Positions 39,927 through 50,647 are shown, counted from the first letter of the stretch. The stretch is DNA of 64,000 bases from Spirochaetota bacterium (GCA_016934935.1 JAFGRW010000054.1:117073-181072); one strand, 5' to 3'. Notes: generated from the letters alone by a model not told the origin. Numbers and translations are program-made.

Positions 39927-40293
39927 ATTGTCATCATACCGAAAAGAAAAGCTTGAAGAGTTGATAAAAAGGTTAGTTGCAGATCTTTTATTAAAAGAGA
40001 TAAAAGATAGTCGAATTGGGTTTATTTCCATTTCAAGAGTAGAAATTTCAAAGGATTACAGTAGTGCTAATGTGTTTTTTTCGGTTTTAGGCAGTGAAAA
40101 AAATATTAAAGACTCATTTTTCGGCCTTGAGTCGGCAAAAGGGTTTATACGCAAAAAAATTGGTAAAAGTCTGAAATTAAGGTATATTCCTGATTTAAAA
40201 TTTGTTTATGATGATTCAGTAGCGGAAGGAGTAAATCTGGTAAACCTTATTGACAAGGTAAACGCTCCCAAAGCAGATAGTCCGGATGAATAA
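39919..40293 (+). CDS. rbfA: Ribosome-binding factor A
   Basis: YRKEKLEELIKRLVADLLLKEIKDSRIGFISISRVEISKDYSSANVFFSV. Confidence 0.93.
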   Translation: MIKLSSYRKEKLEELIKRLVADLLLKEIKDSRIGFISISRVEISKDYSSANVFFSVLGSEKNIKDSFFGLESAKGFIRKKIGKSLKLRYIPDLKFVYDDSVAEGVNLVNLIDKVNAPKADSPDE

Positions 40294-41191
40294 AACGGCT
40301 TTCAATGATAAAGTTATACTTATCGACAAACAGAAAGGTTTAACTTCTTTTGATACAATATCACGGCTAAAAAAAAAAGTCGGGATTAAAAAAATCGGTC
40401 ATTCAGGAACTCTTGATCGTTTGGCTTCCGGTCTTCTGGTAGTTGCGACAGGAAAAGCCACAAAATTAACCAGATATTTTCTGGATTCTGATAAGACTTA
40501 CAATGCGGTAGTTCAGCTCGGTATAGTTACCGATACACTTGATGCCGATGGAACTGTTGTTAGTTCTGCCGGTGTCACTGCTGAGCATATGGCGGGGGTA
40601 AGTGCCGTTCTCGATTCATTTGTCGGGAAAATAGAACAGGTACCTCCACTATATTCCGCGTTGAAAATAGATGGGAAAAGAGTGTCCGATCGCGTACGCG
40701 ACGGTGAAGCTCTAACTTTGGGGTCAAGATCTGTAAATGTGTATTCCATAGATCTGATAAGTACTGATCCCGTCAGAAGCACTTTTGAAATGAGGGTGCA
40801 GTGCTCAAAAGGAACTTATATTCGTTCTTTGGCGCGTGATATCGGACAAAAGCTAGGGTGCGGAGCTTCCATACTGGAGCTTCGTAGAACAGCTTCCGGT
40901 GAATTTTCGGTAGAGCAAGCAGTTTCTGTGGAGAATGTCTCGGCCGATGCTGATGAGCGGAATTATATTGTAACAATTGAGTCTGCGTTAAAATTCATGA
41001 ATCAGGTTACAGTCGATAAGAGTGCTGTAACACGTATTATGAATGGAGCCTGGTTTGACGAGGGATCGCTTCTGTCTGTTGATAACCGTGGTTCGGATTA
41101 CTGCGCGGTATCTGACGGTAAAATGGTTCTTGCAATAGCAAAGATCAATTTTAACGATTGGCACGTTGTTTATGAAAACGTGTTTAACTAA
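40286..41191 (+). CDS. truB: tRNA pseudouridine-55 synthase
   Basis: IDKQKGLTSFDTI, KIGHSGTLDRLASGLLVVATGKATK. Confidence 0.96.
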   Translation: MNKTAFNDKVILIDKQKGLTSFDTISRLKKKVGIKKIGHSGTLDRLASGLLVVATGKATKLTRYFLDSDKTYNAVVQLGIVTDTLDADGTVVSSAGVTAEHMAGVSAVLDSFVGKIEQVPPLYSALKIDGKRVSDRVRDGEALTLGSRSVNVYSIDLISTDPVRSTFEMRVQCSKGTYIRSLARDIGQKLGCGASILELRRTASGEFSVEQAVSVENVSADADERNYIVTIESALKFMNQVTVDKSAVTRIMNGAWFDEGSLLSVDNRGSDYCAVSDGKMVLAIAKINFNDWHVVYENVFN

Positions 41192-41375
41192 AAAAGGAGC
41201 GCTTTGTCGGGTAATTATAAATGTGTTATCCGGGTTTGCGTTGTCCCTGTATATATTTTTTCTCTGAATATCGCGTTTAGCGTATGTGGGGTTTTGATAT
41301 ATACAAAAAATTGGGCGGTTAATAAATTTTTAACTGCTATGATAAAATTATCTATAACTATTTGGAGAAAACAAA

Positions 41376-41633
41376 ATGAAAGAAAAAAAAGAAGTAATCA
41401 CACCTTATAAAAGACATGATTCTGACACCGGTTCTCCGGAGGTTCAAATTGCTCTTTTAACTGAAAGAATTAATCATCTTACAGAACATTTTAAAGTACA
41501 TAAAAAGGATTTTCATTCCAGAAGAGGCTTACTGAAAATGGTCGGTCAGCGCAGAAGGTTATTGGATTACCTTAAAAAGAAAGATCTCGGCAAATACAGA
41601 GAGCTGATTGCGTCACTAGGTATTAGAAAGTAA
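41376..41633 (+). CDS. rpsO: 30S ribosomal protein S15
   Basis: [51 protein letters not shown]. Confidence 0.98.
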   Translation: MKEKKEVITPYKRHDSDTGSPEVQIALLTERINHLTEHFKVHKKDFHSRRGLLKMVGQRRRLLDYLKKKDLGKYRELIASLGIRK

Positions 41634-41659
41634 TTTTGCCGAATACAAGGAGTTACACA

Positions 41660-43744
41660 ATGTCTCATGATTATGAAGTTGAAGTAGGCGGCAAAAAAAT
41701 AATATTTAGTACTGGTGAAATGGCAAAACAAGCGCATGGTTCAGTTACTGTGCGTCTTGGTGATACCATGATACTTGCTACAGCAGTTGCTGCTCCAAGC
41801 GCAAGTGAGGGACGTGATTTTTTCCCATTGCAAATTGAATACAAAGAAAAATATTATGCTTCGGGTAGAATTCCCGGTGGATATGTGAAAAGAGAGGGGC
41901 GTCCCGGGGACCATGAAATATTGATCTGTCGTATTACTGACCGACCTTTGCGCCCACTATTCCCCAAAGATTTCTTGAACGAAGTACAAATAGCCATTAC
42001 CGTTATTTCATCAGATAAAAAGGAGTTGGCCGATGTACTTGCAATAAATGGAGCTTCGGCTGCTCTTTCAATATCAGGTATTCCTTTCCATGGCCCGGTT
42101 GGTGCTGTGCGTATAGGGCGCATAGATGGAAATTTTTTTGTAAATCCCACGGTGGTTCAAACAGAGGAGAGCGATATTGATCTAATGGTTGCCGGGACAG
42201 AGCGTGCGGTTACCATGATTGAAGGATCATCCAAAAATATTTCAGAAGCCGATATGCTAGCTGCCGTTGAATGTGCCCACGAGAATATCAAAATTATCTG
42301 TGCAGCACAGAAACAGCTTATGGAAAAACATGCTAAGCCGTTTATGGAGTATAAGCCGAAAGAAAAAAACAACGAGTTAGAATCGATAGTTAGAGAGAAG
42401 TATTACGCTGAAGTTGAAGCATTGATGAATATTCACATGAAAAAAGAGCGTGAAGCTGCCTATAACGCAATAGTTGAAAAGGCAAAGGCAGAACTTGAAG
42501 AGCGTTTTTGTGATGATATTGGTGAAGTTGAACCTATTATTCATGATATGGATAAAGATGTGGTGCGTCAGGCCATACTTGATGGAAAACGAACTGATGG
42601 CAGATCTCACGATCAAATACGCCCGATTACTATAAGAACCAGTGTTCTTCCCGGAGCTCACGGTTCTGCCCTTTTTACACGTGGTGAAACTCAAAGTCTG
42701 GGTACTGTAACTTTGGGTACCGAAAAAGATTCAATGCGTATTGATTCAATGAATGGTGATGCAAACCGTTATTTCTTTTTACATTATAACTTTCCTCCAT
42801 ATTCCGTGGGAGAGTGTGGACGTTTCGGTGGTACCGGACGACGTGAGATCGGTCATGGAATGCTGGCAGAACGAGCATTAACTTATGCTATTCCTGATAT
42901 TAAGGATTTTCCTTATACTGTTAGAGTAGTATCTGAAATTCTTGAATCTAATGGATCATCATCTATGGCGTCTATCTGCTCAGGTTCACTAGCTCTTTAT
43001 GACGCGGGTGTAAAAACGAAGTCACCGATTGCGGGTATTGCCATGGGACTTGTTCTTGAAGGTGATCGCCATGCTGTCTTGTCTGATATTCAGGGGTTGG
43101 AAGATCATCTTGGAGATATGGATTTCAAAGTTGCTGGAACAGAAGATGGTATCACTGCGTTTCAGCTGGATATCAAGATTGAAGGTATAACATCTGAAAT
43201 TATGCGAGAAGCACTGGAGCAAGCTCGTAAAGGACGTCTTCATATCCTTTCCGAGATGAGTAAGGCTCTGCCTGTACCTCGCGAAGAGCTAAAACCGAAT
43301 GCTCCACGTATCAGTGAGATTAAGATCCCTACTGATAAAATAGGTGAACTAATTGGTACTGGTGGTAAAAACATCAAGGGTATCATAGAAGAGACAGGTT
43401 CGGAAATCAATGTGAGTGAGGATGGTACAGTTAGGATATATTCTTCAGATCAGAGTATACTTAATGCCACAAAAGAGCTTGTTGAGCGTTCTATTGCTGA
43501 AGTTGAAAAAATGAAGATTTATGAGGGTACTGTTAAGCGTATAGCCGATTTTGGAGCTTTCGTTGAAATTTTGCCCGGTAAAGAGGGATTGCTGCATATA
43601 TCCAAAATTGACCACAAACGGATCAAGCAGGTTACCGATGTCTTACAAGTTGGAGACAAGGTCAAGGTCAAGGTTATGAATGTTGATAAAGGTGGCCGTA
43701 TGGATCTAAGCCGTAAGGATGCACTTCCACCGGAATCGGAGTGA
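41660..43744 (+). CDS. pnp: Polyribonucleotide nucleotidyltransferase
   Basis: FFPLQIEYKEKYYASGRIPGGYVKREGRP, KH (KIGELIGTGGKNIKGI) and S1 domains. Confidence 0.98.
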   Translation: MSHDYEVEVGGKKIIFSTGEMAKQAHGSVTVRLGDTMILATAVAAPSASEGRDFFPLQIEYKEKYYASGRIPGGYVKREGRPGDHEILICRITDRPLRPLFPKDFLNEVQIAITVISSDKKELADVLAINGASAALSISGIPFHGPVGAVRIGRIDGNFFVNPTVVQTEESDIDLMVAGTERAVTMIEGSSKNISEADMLAAVECAHENIKIICAAQKQLMEKHAKPFMEYKPKEKNNELESIVREKYYAEVEALMNIHMKKEREAAYNAIVEKAKAELEERFCDDIGEVEPIIHDMDKDVVRQAILDGKRTDGRSHDQIRPITIRTSVLPGAHGSALFTRGETQSLGTVTLGTEKDSMRIDSMNGDANRYFFLHYNFPPYSVGECGRFGGTGRREIGHGMLAERALTYAIPDIKDFPYTVRVVSEILESNGSSSMASICSGSLALYDAGVKTKSPIAGIAMGLVLEGDRHAVLSDIQGLEDHLGDMDFKVAGTEDGITAFQLDIKIEGITSEIMREALEQARKGRLHILSEMSKALPVPREELKPNAPRISEIKIPTDKIGELIGTGGKNIKGIIEETGSEINVSEDGTVRIYSSDQSILNATKELVERSIAEVEKMKIYEGTVKRIADFGAFVEILPGKEGLLHISKIDHKRIKQVTDVLQVGDKVKVKVMNVDKGGRMDLSRKDALPPESE

Positions 43745-43757
43745 TGTTATCAGTACG

Positions 43758-45026
43758 ATGAAAAGATATACTCTTGCGAACGGCCTTGTTGTAATTTTGC
43801 AGCCCATAGAGCATGCAGTATCGGCTTCAGTTGGTCTTTGGGTTAAAACGGGATCGCGAGATGAATTGCCTGAACAGTATGGATATGCTCACTTTGTTGA
43901 GCATATGCTGTTTAAGGGAACTCCTCGATATACCGCAAAAGAGTTGGCTCAGCTTGTTGATCGCATCGGCGGTCAGCATAATGCGGCCACAAATAAAGAA
44001 TATACATGCTACTATTTGAATGTAGTATCAGATTATTGTGTAACCGCTGTAGATGTTCTTGCTGATATGTTTTATAACCCCCTTTTTATTGATGCAGAAA
44101 TCGAAAAAGAGAAGGGTGTTGTAATTGAAGAGATTGGCATGTACGAAGACACTCCGGATGAGCATATTCATGATCTTTTTACTTCTGTAATGTTTAACGG
44201 ACACCCTCTAGCTCATCTAATATTGGGAACCAATGAAAGCGTTTCCACAATTTCACGGGATACTATAACTTCATTTTATAATTCCTGTTACGGTACCGGC
44301 AATAGCGTACTTGTTGTTGCCGGTTGCTTCGATTTGGAAGAGATTACTTTGAAAATTGAAGAGTGTTTTGCGCAAAAAAGGGGATATGAAAAGAATATTG
44401 ACCTCTCTTCTGTTTATTCTCAAATGAATACTGAGCGGATATACCGGCACCATGTGGATAGGGAACTTGAACAGGTTCATTTTTGTCTAGGTGTTGACGG
44501 CTATAAAAAACAGGTTGCAGACAGATGGGCTCTTTATCTTGTTAGTACAATACTTGGTGGGAGCATGTCTTCCCGTCTCTTCCAGAGGGTACGTGAAGAT
44601 GAAGGACTCTGTTATTCCGTTTATAGTTTTCATTCTTCTTACAGAGATACCGGAGCTTTTGGTGTATATTGCGGCACATCTTCTGAAAAGTATGAAAGGG
44701 CACTTAAACTTATACTTGACGAACTGGATATTATTGTTAATAAGGGTATAAGCGAGAGTGAGCTGGATGATGCAAAAAGATTTATGAAAGGTAATCTTGC
44801 ACTTTCACTTGAAAGCATTGAAGTCCGAATGGGGCAGCTTGCTCGGGATGAGATACATTACGGATCTTTTAGTTCTTATGACGATATAGTAAAAAATATT
44901 TTTTCTGTTACAACGGCTGATTTTGACAGAGTTGTGCGGGATCTTTTTAATAATAAGCGAATTTCATTGGTTTCAATCGGAAATAAAGTAAAGTACGACG
45001 ACAGGCCGCTTTATATCGGTCAATAA
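43758..45026 (+). CDS. M16-family zinc peptidase
   Basis: GYAHFVEHMLFKGTPRYTA (HxxEH) downstream of pnp. Confidence 0.95.
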   Translation: MKRYTLANGLVVILQPIEHAVSASVGLWVKTGSRDELPEQYGYAHFVEHMLFKGTPRYTAKELAQLVDRIGGQHNAATNKEYTCYYLNVVSDYCVTAVDVLADMFYNPLFIDAEIEKEKGVVIEEIGMYEDTPDEHIHDLFTSVMFNGHPLAHLILGTNESVSTISRDTITSFYNSCYGTGNSVLVVAGCFDLEEITLKIEECFAQKRGYEKNIDLSSVYSQMNTERIYRHHVDRELEQVHFCLGVDGYKKQVADRWALYLVSTILGGSMSSRLFQRVREDEGLCYSVYSFHSSYRDTGAFGVYCGTSSEKYERALKLILDELDIIVNKGISESELDDAKRFMKGNLALSLESIEVRMGQLARDEIHYGSFSSYDDIVKNIFSVTTADFDRVVRDLFNNKRISLVSIGNKVKYDDRPLYIGQ

Positions 45027-45035
45027 TGAGGAATA

Positions 45036-45443
45036 ATGGCACCAAGAATTGACAGTTTAAACAGTACAATAGGCGATGGATCGGTTTTTGAAGGTAAATT
45101 TTATATAAATGGATCTTTAAAAATTGATGGAAAGTTTGAGGGTGAAATTAAGACTGATGAGGAACTTGTTGTTGGTGAAACCGGCAAGGTCAGGACAAAT
45201 ATAGAAGCCAAATCGGTTACAGTTGCCGGTACAGTTATAGGTAATATTAAAGCACTTAATGAGGTTAGGCTTCTTGAAACGGCAAAGGTTCTTGGTGATA
45301 TAGAGGCTCCTAATGTTTCAGTACAGAAAGGTGTTGTATTAACAGGACGTATAAATATTTGTGGCGAATATAAAAAAGATTTGGAAAAGGTCGTGGAAGA
45401 TTCATATAACTCGACTCCTTTGGAAAAATATAAAAAACAGTAA
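45036..45443 (+). CDS. Bactofilin
   Basis: SVFEGKFYINGSLKIDGKFEGEIKTDEELVVGETGKVRTNIEAKSVTVAGTVIGNI. Confidence 0.93.
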   Translation: MAPRIDSLNSTIGDGSVFEGKFYINGSLKIDGKFEGEIKTDEELVVGETGKVRTNIEAKSVTVAGTVIGNIKALNEVRLLETAKVLGDIEAPNVSVQKGVVLTGRINICGEYKKDLEKVVEDSYNSTPLEKYKKQ

Positions 45444-45470
45444 TAATAAGGCGTGATATAAATCGGATAT

Positions 45471-45514
45471 TGCACTTTTTTCCAACCGAATGGACGGATT
45501 TTAAAAAAAGTGCA
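45471..45514. repeat. Inverted repeat between bactofilin and M23 genes
   Basis: TGCACTTTTTT (45471-45481) / AAAAAAGTGCA (45504-45514), perfect 11 bp with 22-nt loop. Confidence 0.7.
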
Positions 45515-45560
45515 CAAATTTTGAAGAAGTGCCGATATATACGGTATACGGTATAAATAT

Positions 45561-46559
45561 ATGCAGAAATTTACAATACGAAAACTCTCTGTTTCCCGAA
45601 TCCATAACGAGATTATGTTTGTTTATCGTGGAAAGGAAAACATATATGTTAAGAAGTTTACATTTAGTGTAAATCGTCTGTATCACCGTTTGCTCTATTT
45701 TGCCGGAGCTTCAGTTTTGACTATTGCCCTGGTAATTGCCCTGCCTTTCGGAGGAAAGAACGCCGATTCGAGCACACCAGAAGATGAAGAGCTTAAAAAT
45801 GATATTCTTCTTTCAGATGAGACTGATTTTACAGAACAGGATAAACGTAAGCCATTGGCTGTACAGATTTATAAAGTGCAACAGGGAGATACTCTAAGTG
45901 AAATTGCGGCAAAGTTTGGAGTATCAACTGATACAATCTGTGGATCGAGTGGTCTTACTTCTTATGATTTTCTAAAAATAGGTCAGGTTTTGAAGATACC
46001 AGATCGAGACGGTATGCTTGTAACCGTTAAAGAAGGCGAAAAGTTAATAGATATTGCTCAAAAGTACAAGATTCCTGTTGAAAATATTATGGCTCATAAT
46101 CAGCTGTTAAACCCTGACTTTTTGCCTGTTGGGTATGATATTTTTCTTCCCGATGCCAAGCCGCAAAATATAATAAAGGGTTTTATGTGGCCAACATTCT
46201 CACGTAGAATTACTTCGGCATATGGTTGGCGAATTCATCCGATAAGTGGTCGACGTCAGTTTCATCATGGAGTTGATATTCGTTCTCGGTATCAAGATAT
46301 AAAAGCGGCCAAATATGGCAAAGTAACTTTCGCAGGCTCGATGGGGGGGTATGGCCGTGCAATCATCATAGCTCACCCAGGCAATCAAAAGACATTATAT
46401 GCGCATTTGTCAAAATTATATGTTAAATCCGGCCAATATGTACGCCAAGGACAAATGATTGCGCGTAGTGGCAACTCCGGTTATTCAGCTGGTCCTCACC
46501 TCCATTTTGAAATAATTGAAAATGGTAAACATATAAATCCGAGACGTCATCTCAAATAA
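45561..46559 (+). CDS. LysM + M23 metallopeptidase
   Basis: Two LysM repeats (VQQGDTLSEIAAKFGVS; VKEGEKLIDIAQKYKIP) and HHGVDIRS...HLHFEI M23 motifs. Confidence 0.94.
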   Translation: MQKFTIRKLSVSRIHNEIMFVYRGKENIYVKKFTFSVNRLYHRLLYFAGASVLTIALVIALPFGGKNADSSTPEDEELKNDILLSDETDFTEQDKRKPLAVQIYKVQQGDTLSEIAAKFGVSTDTICGSSGLTSYDFLKIGQVLKIPDRDGMLVTVKEGEKLIDIAQKYKIPVENIMAHNQLLNPDFLPVGYDIFLPDAKPQNIIKGFMWPTFSRRITSAYGWRIHPISGRRQFHHGVDIRSRYQDIKAAKYGKVTFAGSMGGYGRAIIIAHPGNQKTLYAHLSKLYVKSGQYVRQGQMIARSGNSGYSAGPHLHFEIIENGKHINPRRHLK

Positions 46560-46695
46560 TCTTTGCTTGTGACTGTTTATAATTGCGTGTCATAAGAAAA
46601 AAATACTTGCTTCAATTAACCTCTCCTTTAAAGAATCTAAAAACAAAGCAGTTATGCTATTTTCTTATCTAATTATATTTTTCCGGAGATAAAAA

Positions 46696-48771
46696 ATGTG
46701 GAATCGTATTAATTTCTTACTCGAGATAGGTTCGGAAGAAATTCCTGCCGGTTATATATCGCCTGCCTGCCAAGTGTACAGCGATTTGTTTAAAAAAAAG
46801 TTTAATGATGCTTCAATAAAATTTGGTGCGATTCATACATTTGCTACTCCCAGAAGAATGGTTATAGCCATTGAAGAGCTTGCGGATAAGCAGTTAAGTG
46901 AAACTGTTGAGGTGCGTGGGCCGGCCGTAGAGAAGGCTTTTGATGATAACGGTAAACCTACAAAAGCTCTGGAAGGTTTCTTAAAAGCTAGCGGTGCGAC
47001 AATTGATGATATTGATAAACGTGATACCGGTAAAGGTATTTATGTGTTTGTCAATAAAACAACACAGGCTGGAAAGACTGTTGATTTGTTGCCGTCAATG
47101 ATTGAAGAAATAATTGGTTCTGCCAATTTTCCAAAAAAGATGAAATGGAGCAATAAGTCAATATCTTACCCTCGACCTTTGCGATACCTGCTTACACTAT
47201 TTAATGATAAATGTGTTGAATACTCAATTGACGGTATAAATTCCAATAATAAGACCCGTGGACATTATATTCAGCATAATGAAATGATAGAGGTTGCATC
47301 CATAGCTGGATATCCTGATCTATTGAAGAAAAATGGAGTTATTCTTGATCAGCAAGAACGTAAACAGATCATAAAAAATGCTTTAGTAGACACAGCGAAA
47401 TCTTTGGAAGCTGTGTTGATAGAAGATGAAGAACTATTTGAGACAGTAACATATTTAGTTGAAGACGTGAATATAGTTGTTTGTTCTTTTGATAAAGAAT
47501 TTTTACAAATCCCGGATATCGTTTTGATAGCAGAGATGAAAGAACATCAAAAGTATTTTGCTTTAAGACAGAAAGATGGATCTTTGCTCAACCGGTTTTG
47601 TGTTGTGAGTAATAACCCTGCTACAGATTTTGTTAAAGAAGGTAACGAGCGTGTAATTGCAGCCCGATTTAGTGATGCTGAATTTTTTTATAAAGAAGAC
47701 CGTAAGCATAAACTTGCCGACAAGGTTGATATGTTAAAGAGTGTTCTGTTTCATAAAGACCTCGGTTCTGTATATGATAAGGTTGAACGTGTTAGAGCTG
47801 TTTCTCGAGAGTTTGTTAAGCGATTGAATATTGATAAAAATATAGCAGATAAGATTGATAGGGCTGTCACGCTATGTAAAGCAGATCTTAATACCTCTAT
47901 GGTTTTCGAATTTACCTCTCTACAGGGTAAAATTGGAGCTATTTATGCCTTGTTAGATGGTGAAGATTCTGATGTGGCCTCTGCGATTGATAATCATTAC
48001 AGGCCTCGCTTTCAAGGAGATGAAAAACCTTCTGATATAATATCGTGCGTGTTGTCTCTCTCCGAGAAAGTTGATAATCTTTTTGGTGCCTGGTCGGTTG
48101 GTAATGTACCTAAAGGATCACAGGATCCATATGCTTTACGTCGACAAGCGTATGCTATAGTGGATCTTTTGATTTACAATAAGATAAATGTTGATTTGAA
48201 TAATCTTTTTGAAGTGATTGCTTCAAATTATAAAGATGGCGCCCAGTTAATTGAGCCAATACTGGAATTTATTTCTGTAAGAGCCAAAACCCGTTTTCAG
48301 GAAGACAACATCCAGTATGATGAAATAGACGCTGTTTTAACTACAGGCTCGCGGGATTATTATGAATTGTATAATAGAGCAGCCAGTATTCATGAATTTC
48401 GTTCCAGAAATGATTTTTCAAAGATGCTTGCCAGTTTCAAGAGAATGAATAATATTATTACGTCATATTTAAAAAAGAACAAGGATTATCAATTCGGTTT
48501 CGACAGAAATAAATGTTCGACAGGACAAGAGGAAGCATTAGTTGATTATTTTCTGGATAAGAAAGATATTATATCAGATTTATCTTCAAAACATGAGTAT
48601 ACTAAGATATTTGAACTACTGATAGGTGCTGCGGGAATTATTGATGATTTTTTTGATAACGTCATGGTAATTGATGAAGATCCGGTAAAAAGAGATTTGC
48701 GACTTGGCTTATTAAACGAAATTTTAATGCTATTTTCTGCATTTATCGATTTTTCGCGAATATCAGATTAG
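46696..48771 (+). CDS. glyS: Glycyl-tRNA synthetase beta subunit
   Basis: LLEIGSEEIPAGYI, TPRRMVIAIEELA, GPAVEKAFDDNGKPTKALEGFLKASG. Confidence 0.97.
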   Translation: MWNRINFLLEIGSEEIPAGYISPACQVYSDLFKKKFNDASIKFGAIHTFATPRRMVIAIEELADKQLSETVEVRGPAVEKAFDDNGKPTKALEGFLKASGATIDDIDKRDTGKGIYVFVNKTTQAGKTVDLLPSMIEEIIGSANFPKKMKWSNKSISYPRPLRYLLTLFNDKCVEYSIDGINSNNKTRGHYIQHNEMIEVASIAGYPDLLKKNGVILDQQERKQIIKNALVDTAKSLEAVLIEDEELFETVTYLVEDVNIVVCSFDKEFLQIPDIVLIAEMKEHQKYFALRQKDGSLLNRFCVVSNNPATDFVKEGNERVIAARFSDAEFFYKEDRKHKLADKVDMLKSVLFHKDLGSVYDKVERVRAVSREFVKRLNIDKNIADKIDRAVTLCKADLNTSMVFEFTSLQGKIGAIYALLDGEDSDVASAIDNHYRPRFQGDEKPSDIISCVLSLSEKVDNLFGAWSVGNVPKGSQDPYALRRQAYAIVDLLIYNKINVDLNNLFEVIASNYKDGAQLIEPILEFISVRAKTRFQEDNIQYDEIDAVLTTGSRDYYELYNRAASIHEFRSRNDFSKMLASFKRMNNIITSYLKKNKDYQFGFDRNKCSTGQEEALVDYFLDKKDIISDLSSKHEYTKIFELLIGAAGIIDDFFDNVMVIDEDPVKRDLRLGLLNEILMLFSAFIDFSRISD

Positions 48772-48775
48772 TTCT

Positions 48776-49309
48776 GTGACAACAGATAATAATGCAAATG
48801 GCAGAGTTCATGCTTATGTAGGTAACGGTAAGGGTAAAACTACCGCCGCCTGTGGTTTAATGATGAGAACTGCCGGTTATGGCAAATTAGCTGTGATGGT
48901 ACAGTTTTTAAAAAAAAGACAAACAGGTGAGTCCATGTTTGCCGGCTGGACAGATAATATAGTTATACGTCAATTTGGGACTGATGACTTTTATCGGCCA
49001 GGGAAGTCTGATATATTGCTTTACAGAAAATTGTGCAGGCAGGGGCTTGATTTCGCTATTGAGAAGTCTGTAGATGCTTCTTTGATAGTTCTTGATGAGG
49101 TTTTAGATGCTGTCGATTATGGGCTTGTTGTGATAGATGATCTTTTTTATTTGCTTCATGATTGTACCTTAAATGGGACAGAGATTGTTCTTACCGGGCG
49201 GAAGGTTGATGATACATTGGCAAATCATTGTGATTTAATAACTGAAATGACAAGTGTGCGTCACTACTATGATAAAGGTATAAGTGCTCGAGAGGGTGTG
49301 GAGTTCTGA
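48776..49309 (+). CDS. cobO: Cob(I)yrinic acid a,c-diamide adenosyltransferase (CobO/BtuR type)
   Basis: VHAYVGNGKGKTTAACGLMMRTAGYG, VLDEVLDAVDYGLV, EIVLTGRK. Confidence 0.9.
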   Translation: MTTDNNANGRVHAYVGNGKGKTTAACGLMMRTAGYGKLAVMVQFLKKRQTGESMFAGWTDNIVIRQFGTDDFYRPGKSDILLYRKLCRQGLDFAIEKSVDASLIVLDEVLDAVDYGLVVIDDLFYLLHDCTLNGTEIVLTGRKVDDTLANHCDLITEMTSVRHYYDKGISAREGVEF

Positions 49310-50292
49310 TGCGGCTGCTTCTGGTTGAAAATGAGTTTAGCGAGTTGTCTTCATTCTTGAATACGCACGGTTATGGAGTTGAGAGGACTTCTGCTTCTTC
49401 ATTTTTTGATATGCTTAAGGTGAGACAAGATTTTAATTTTATAGTATTGTACATGGAGGAATGTGATAAGGAGACTGCTTCACTAATTATCTCTTATTGT
49501 TTGAATAATTCACTATGCTTTGTTATTGTCTCTTCTGTTTTCACAGATGAATTAGCTTCATGGTTAAAGGAACATGGTGTAGCCAGGTTTGTAACTGTTG
49601 ACGAAATTTTCAGGAATTCGCAAATTTTTCGTTTTGTTTCAGCATACGATGATATTGAGCAGTTGAGAATAGTACATCTTGGTTCTGATCTAGCCAGTCA
49701 CAGGATAATTGAATCTATAAGCAATAGTTATGGAGTTTATTACATTTGGGTAAATGATGAGAAGTCACTAATCGATAATGTAGATTGTTCCACTGATATG
49801 GTTCTACTGGATCTTGGCTGTGTGGATTTTGACACACAGCATTTTTTACACAAGGCTCTGTATAACCGTGATTTTCTTAAGACAATATGTGTACCATTCT
49901 CTTTTAACGGAGATATATCTATTACTGATATCAACTGCGGTTTAAACAGGTTAGCTAAAGTTTTCCTTAATCTTGATGAGTTGTTGGGGTTTCTTGCAAG
50001 ATATTATCATGAACGAGAACTTGTTTGCGCTATGCATGCACTGAAAGAGTTTGTACAGAAATACTGCGAAGATGGTTGTCTGTCAAAGAGTTCTCTTCAA
50101 GTTTATCATGAAAAGGGTGATTCGTTTTTTGAACATTTTTTGCCAGATGATGACTATTTTGAAGGTATGCGTGAACGATCGCAACGCTTGAACGCAGTTG
50201 GTTATAAATCCAGCATGTTCAGATGGCTTCTTTCAGGTTGGAGCCGTGGAAAAAACGGATCTCAAAATGTTTATATGCAGATTCGTGATTAG
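49309..50292 (+). CDS. Hypothetical protein with receiver-like N-terminal segment
   Basis: MRLLLVENEFSELSSFLNTHGYGVERTSASSFFDMLK...FIVLYM resembles a receiver fold lacking the canonical acidic pocket; coupled to cobO. Confidence 0.5.
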   Translation: MRLLLVENEFSELSSFLNTHGYGVERTSASSFFDMLKVRQDFNFIVLYMEECDKETASLIISYCLNNSLCFVIVSSVFTDELASWLKEHGVARFVTVDEIFRNSQIFRFVSAYDDIEQLRIVHLGSDLASHRIIESISNSYGVYYIWVNDEKSLIDNVDCSTDMVLLDLGCVDFDTQHFLHKALYNRDFLKTICVPFSFNGDISITDINCGLNRLAKVFLNLDELLGFLARYYHERELVCAMHALKEFVQKYCEDGCLSKSSLQVYHEKGDSFFEHFLPDDDYFEGMRERSQRLNAVGYKSSMFRWLLSGWSRGKNGSQNVYMQIRD

Positions 50293-50383
50293 TTGAATGA
50301 TAAGTATGATTTTTCTTGACGTTGAAGGTTTGCAGGGTTACAATAATAATTATAGTATAAATTGGTTTTAAAAGGAATATATT

Positions 50384-50647
50384 TTGAAGGTTGGTGAGTT
50401 CTTACTTGAAAATGGTCTGATAAATTCTGATCAACTTGATGAGGCGTTGCTTCTTCAGAAAGATAATCCTGACCGGGTTATCGGCGAGATTCTGGTTACT
50501 ATGGGTGTTTTTTCGAAAGAAGAGCTGATAATGGCTATGGAGATGTATATGGTCAGTACCGGTTTTGATCTCAATTTTATTGATGAGTGGCTTGATCAAG
50601 ACGAGATTGATCTGCTTTCGGAAAAGATTAATAAACAGAAAATGTAA
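50384..50647 (+). CDS. Free-standing MshEN/GspE-N-like domain protein
   Basis: VGEFLLENGLINSDQLDEALLLQ...VIGEILVTMGVFSKEELIMAM two-half pattern. Confidence 0.6.
   Translation: MKVGEFLLENGLINSDQLDEALLLQKDNPDRVIGEILVTMGVFSKEELIMAMEMYMVSTGFDLNFIDEWLDQDEIDLLSEKINKQKM

Noticed and set aside
41204-41410. 68 aa ORF between truB and rpsO
   Set aside because: Overlaps the rpsO start, no credible RBS, composition not coding-like.
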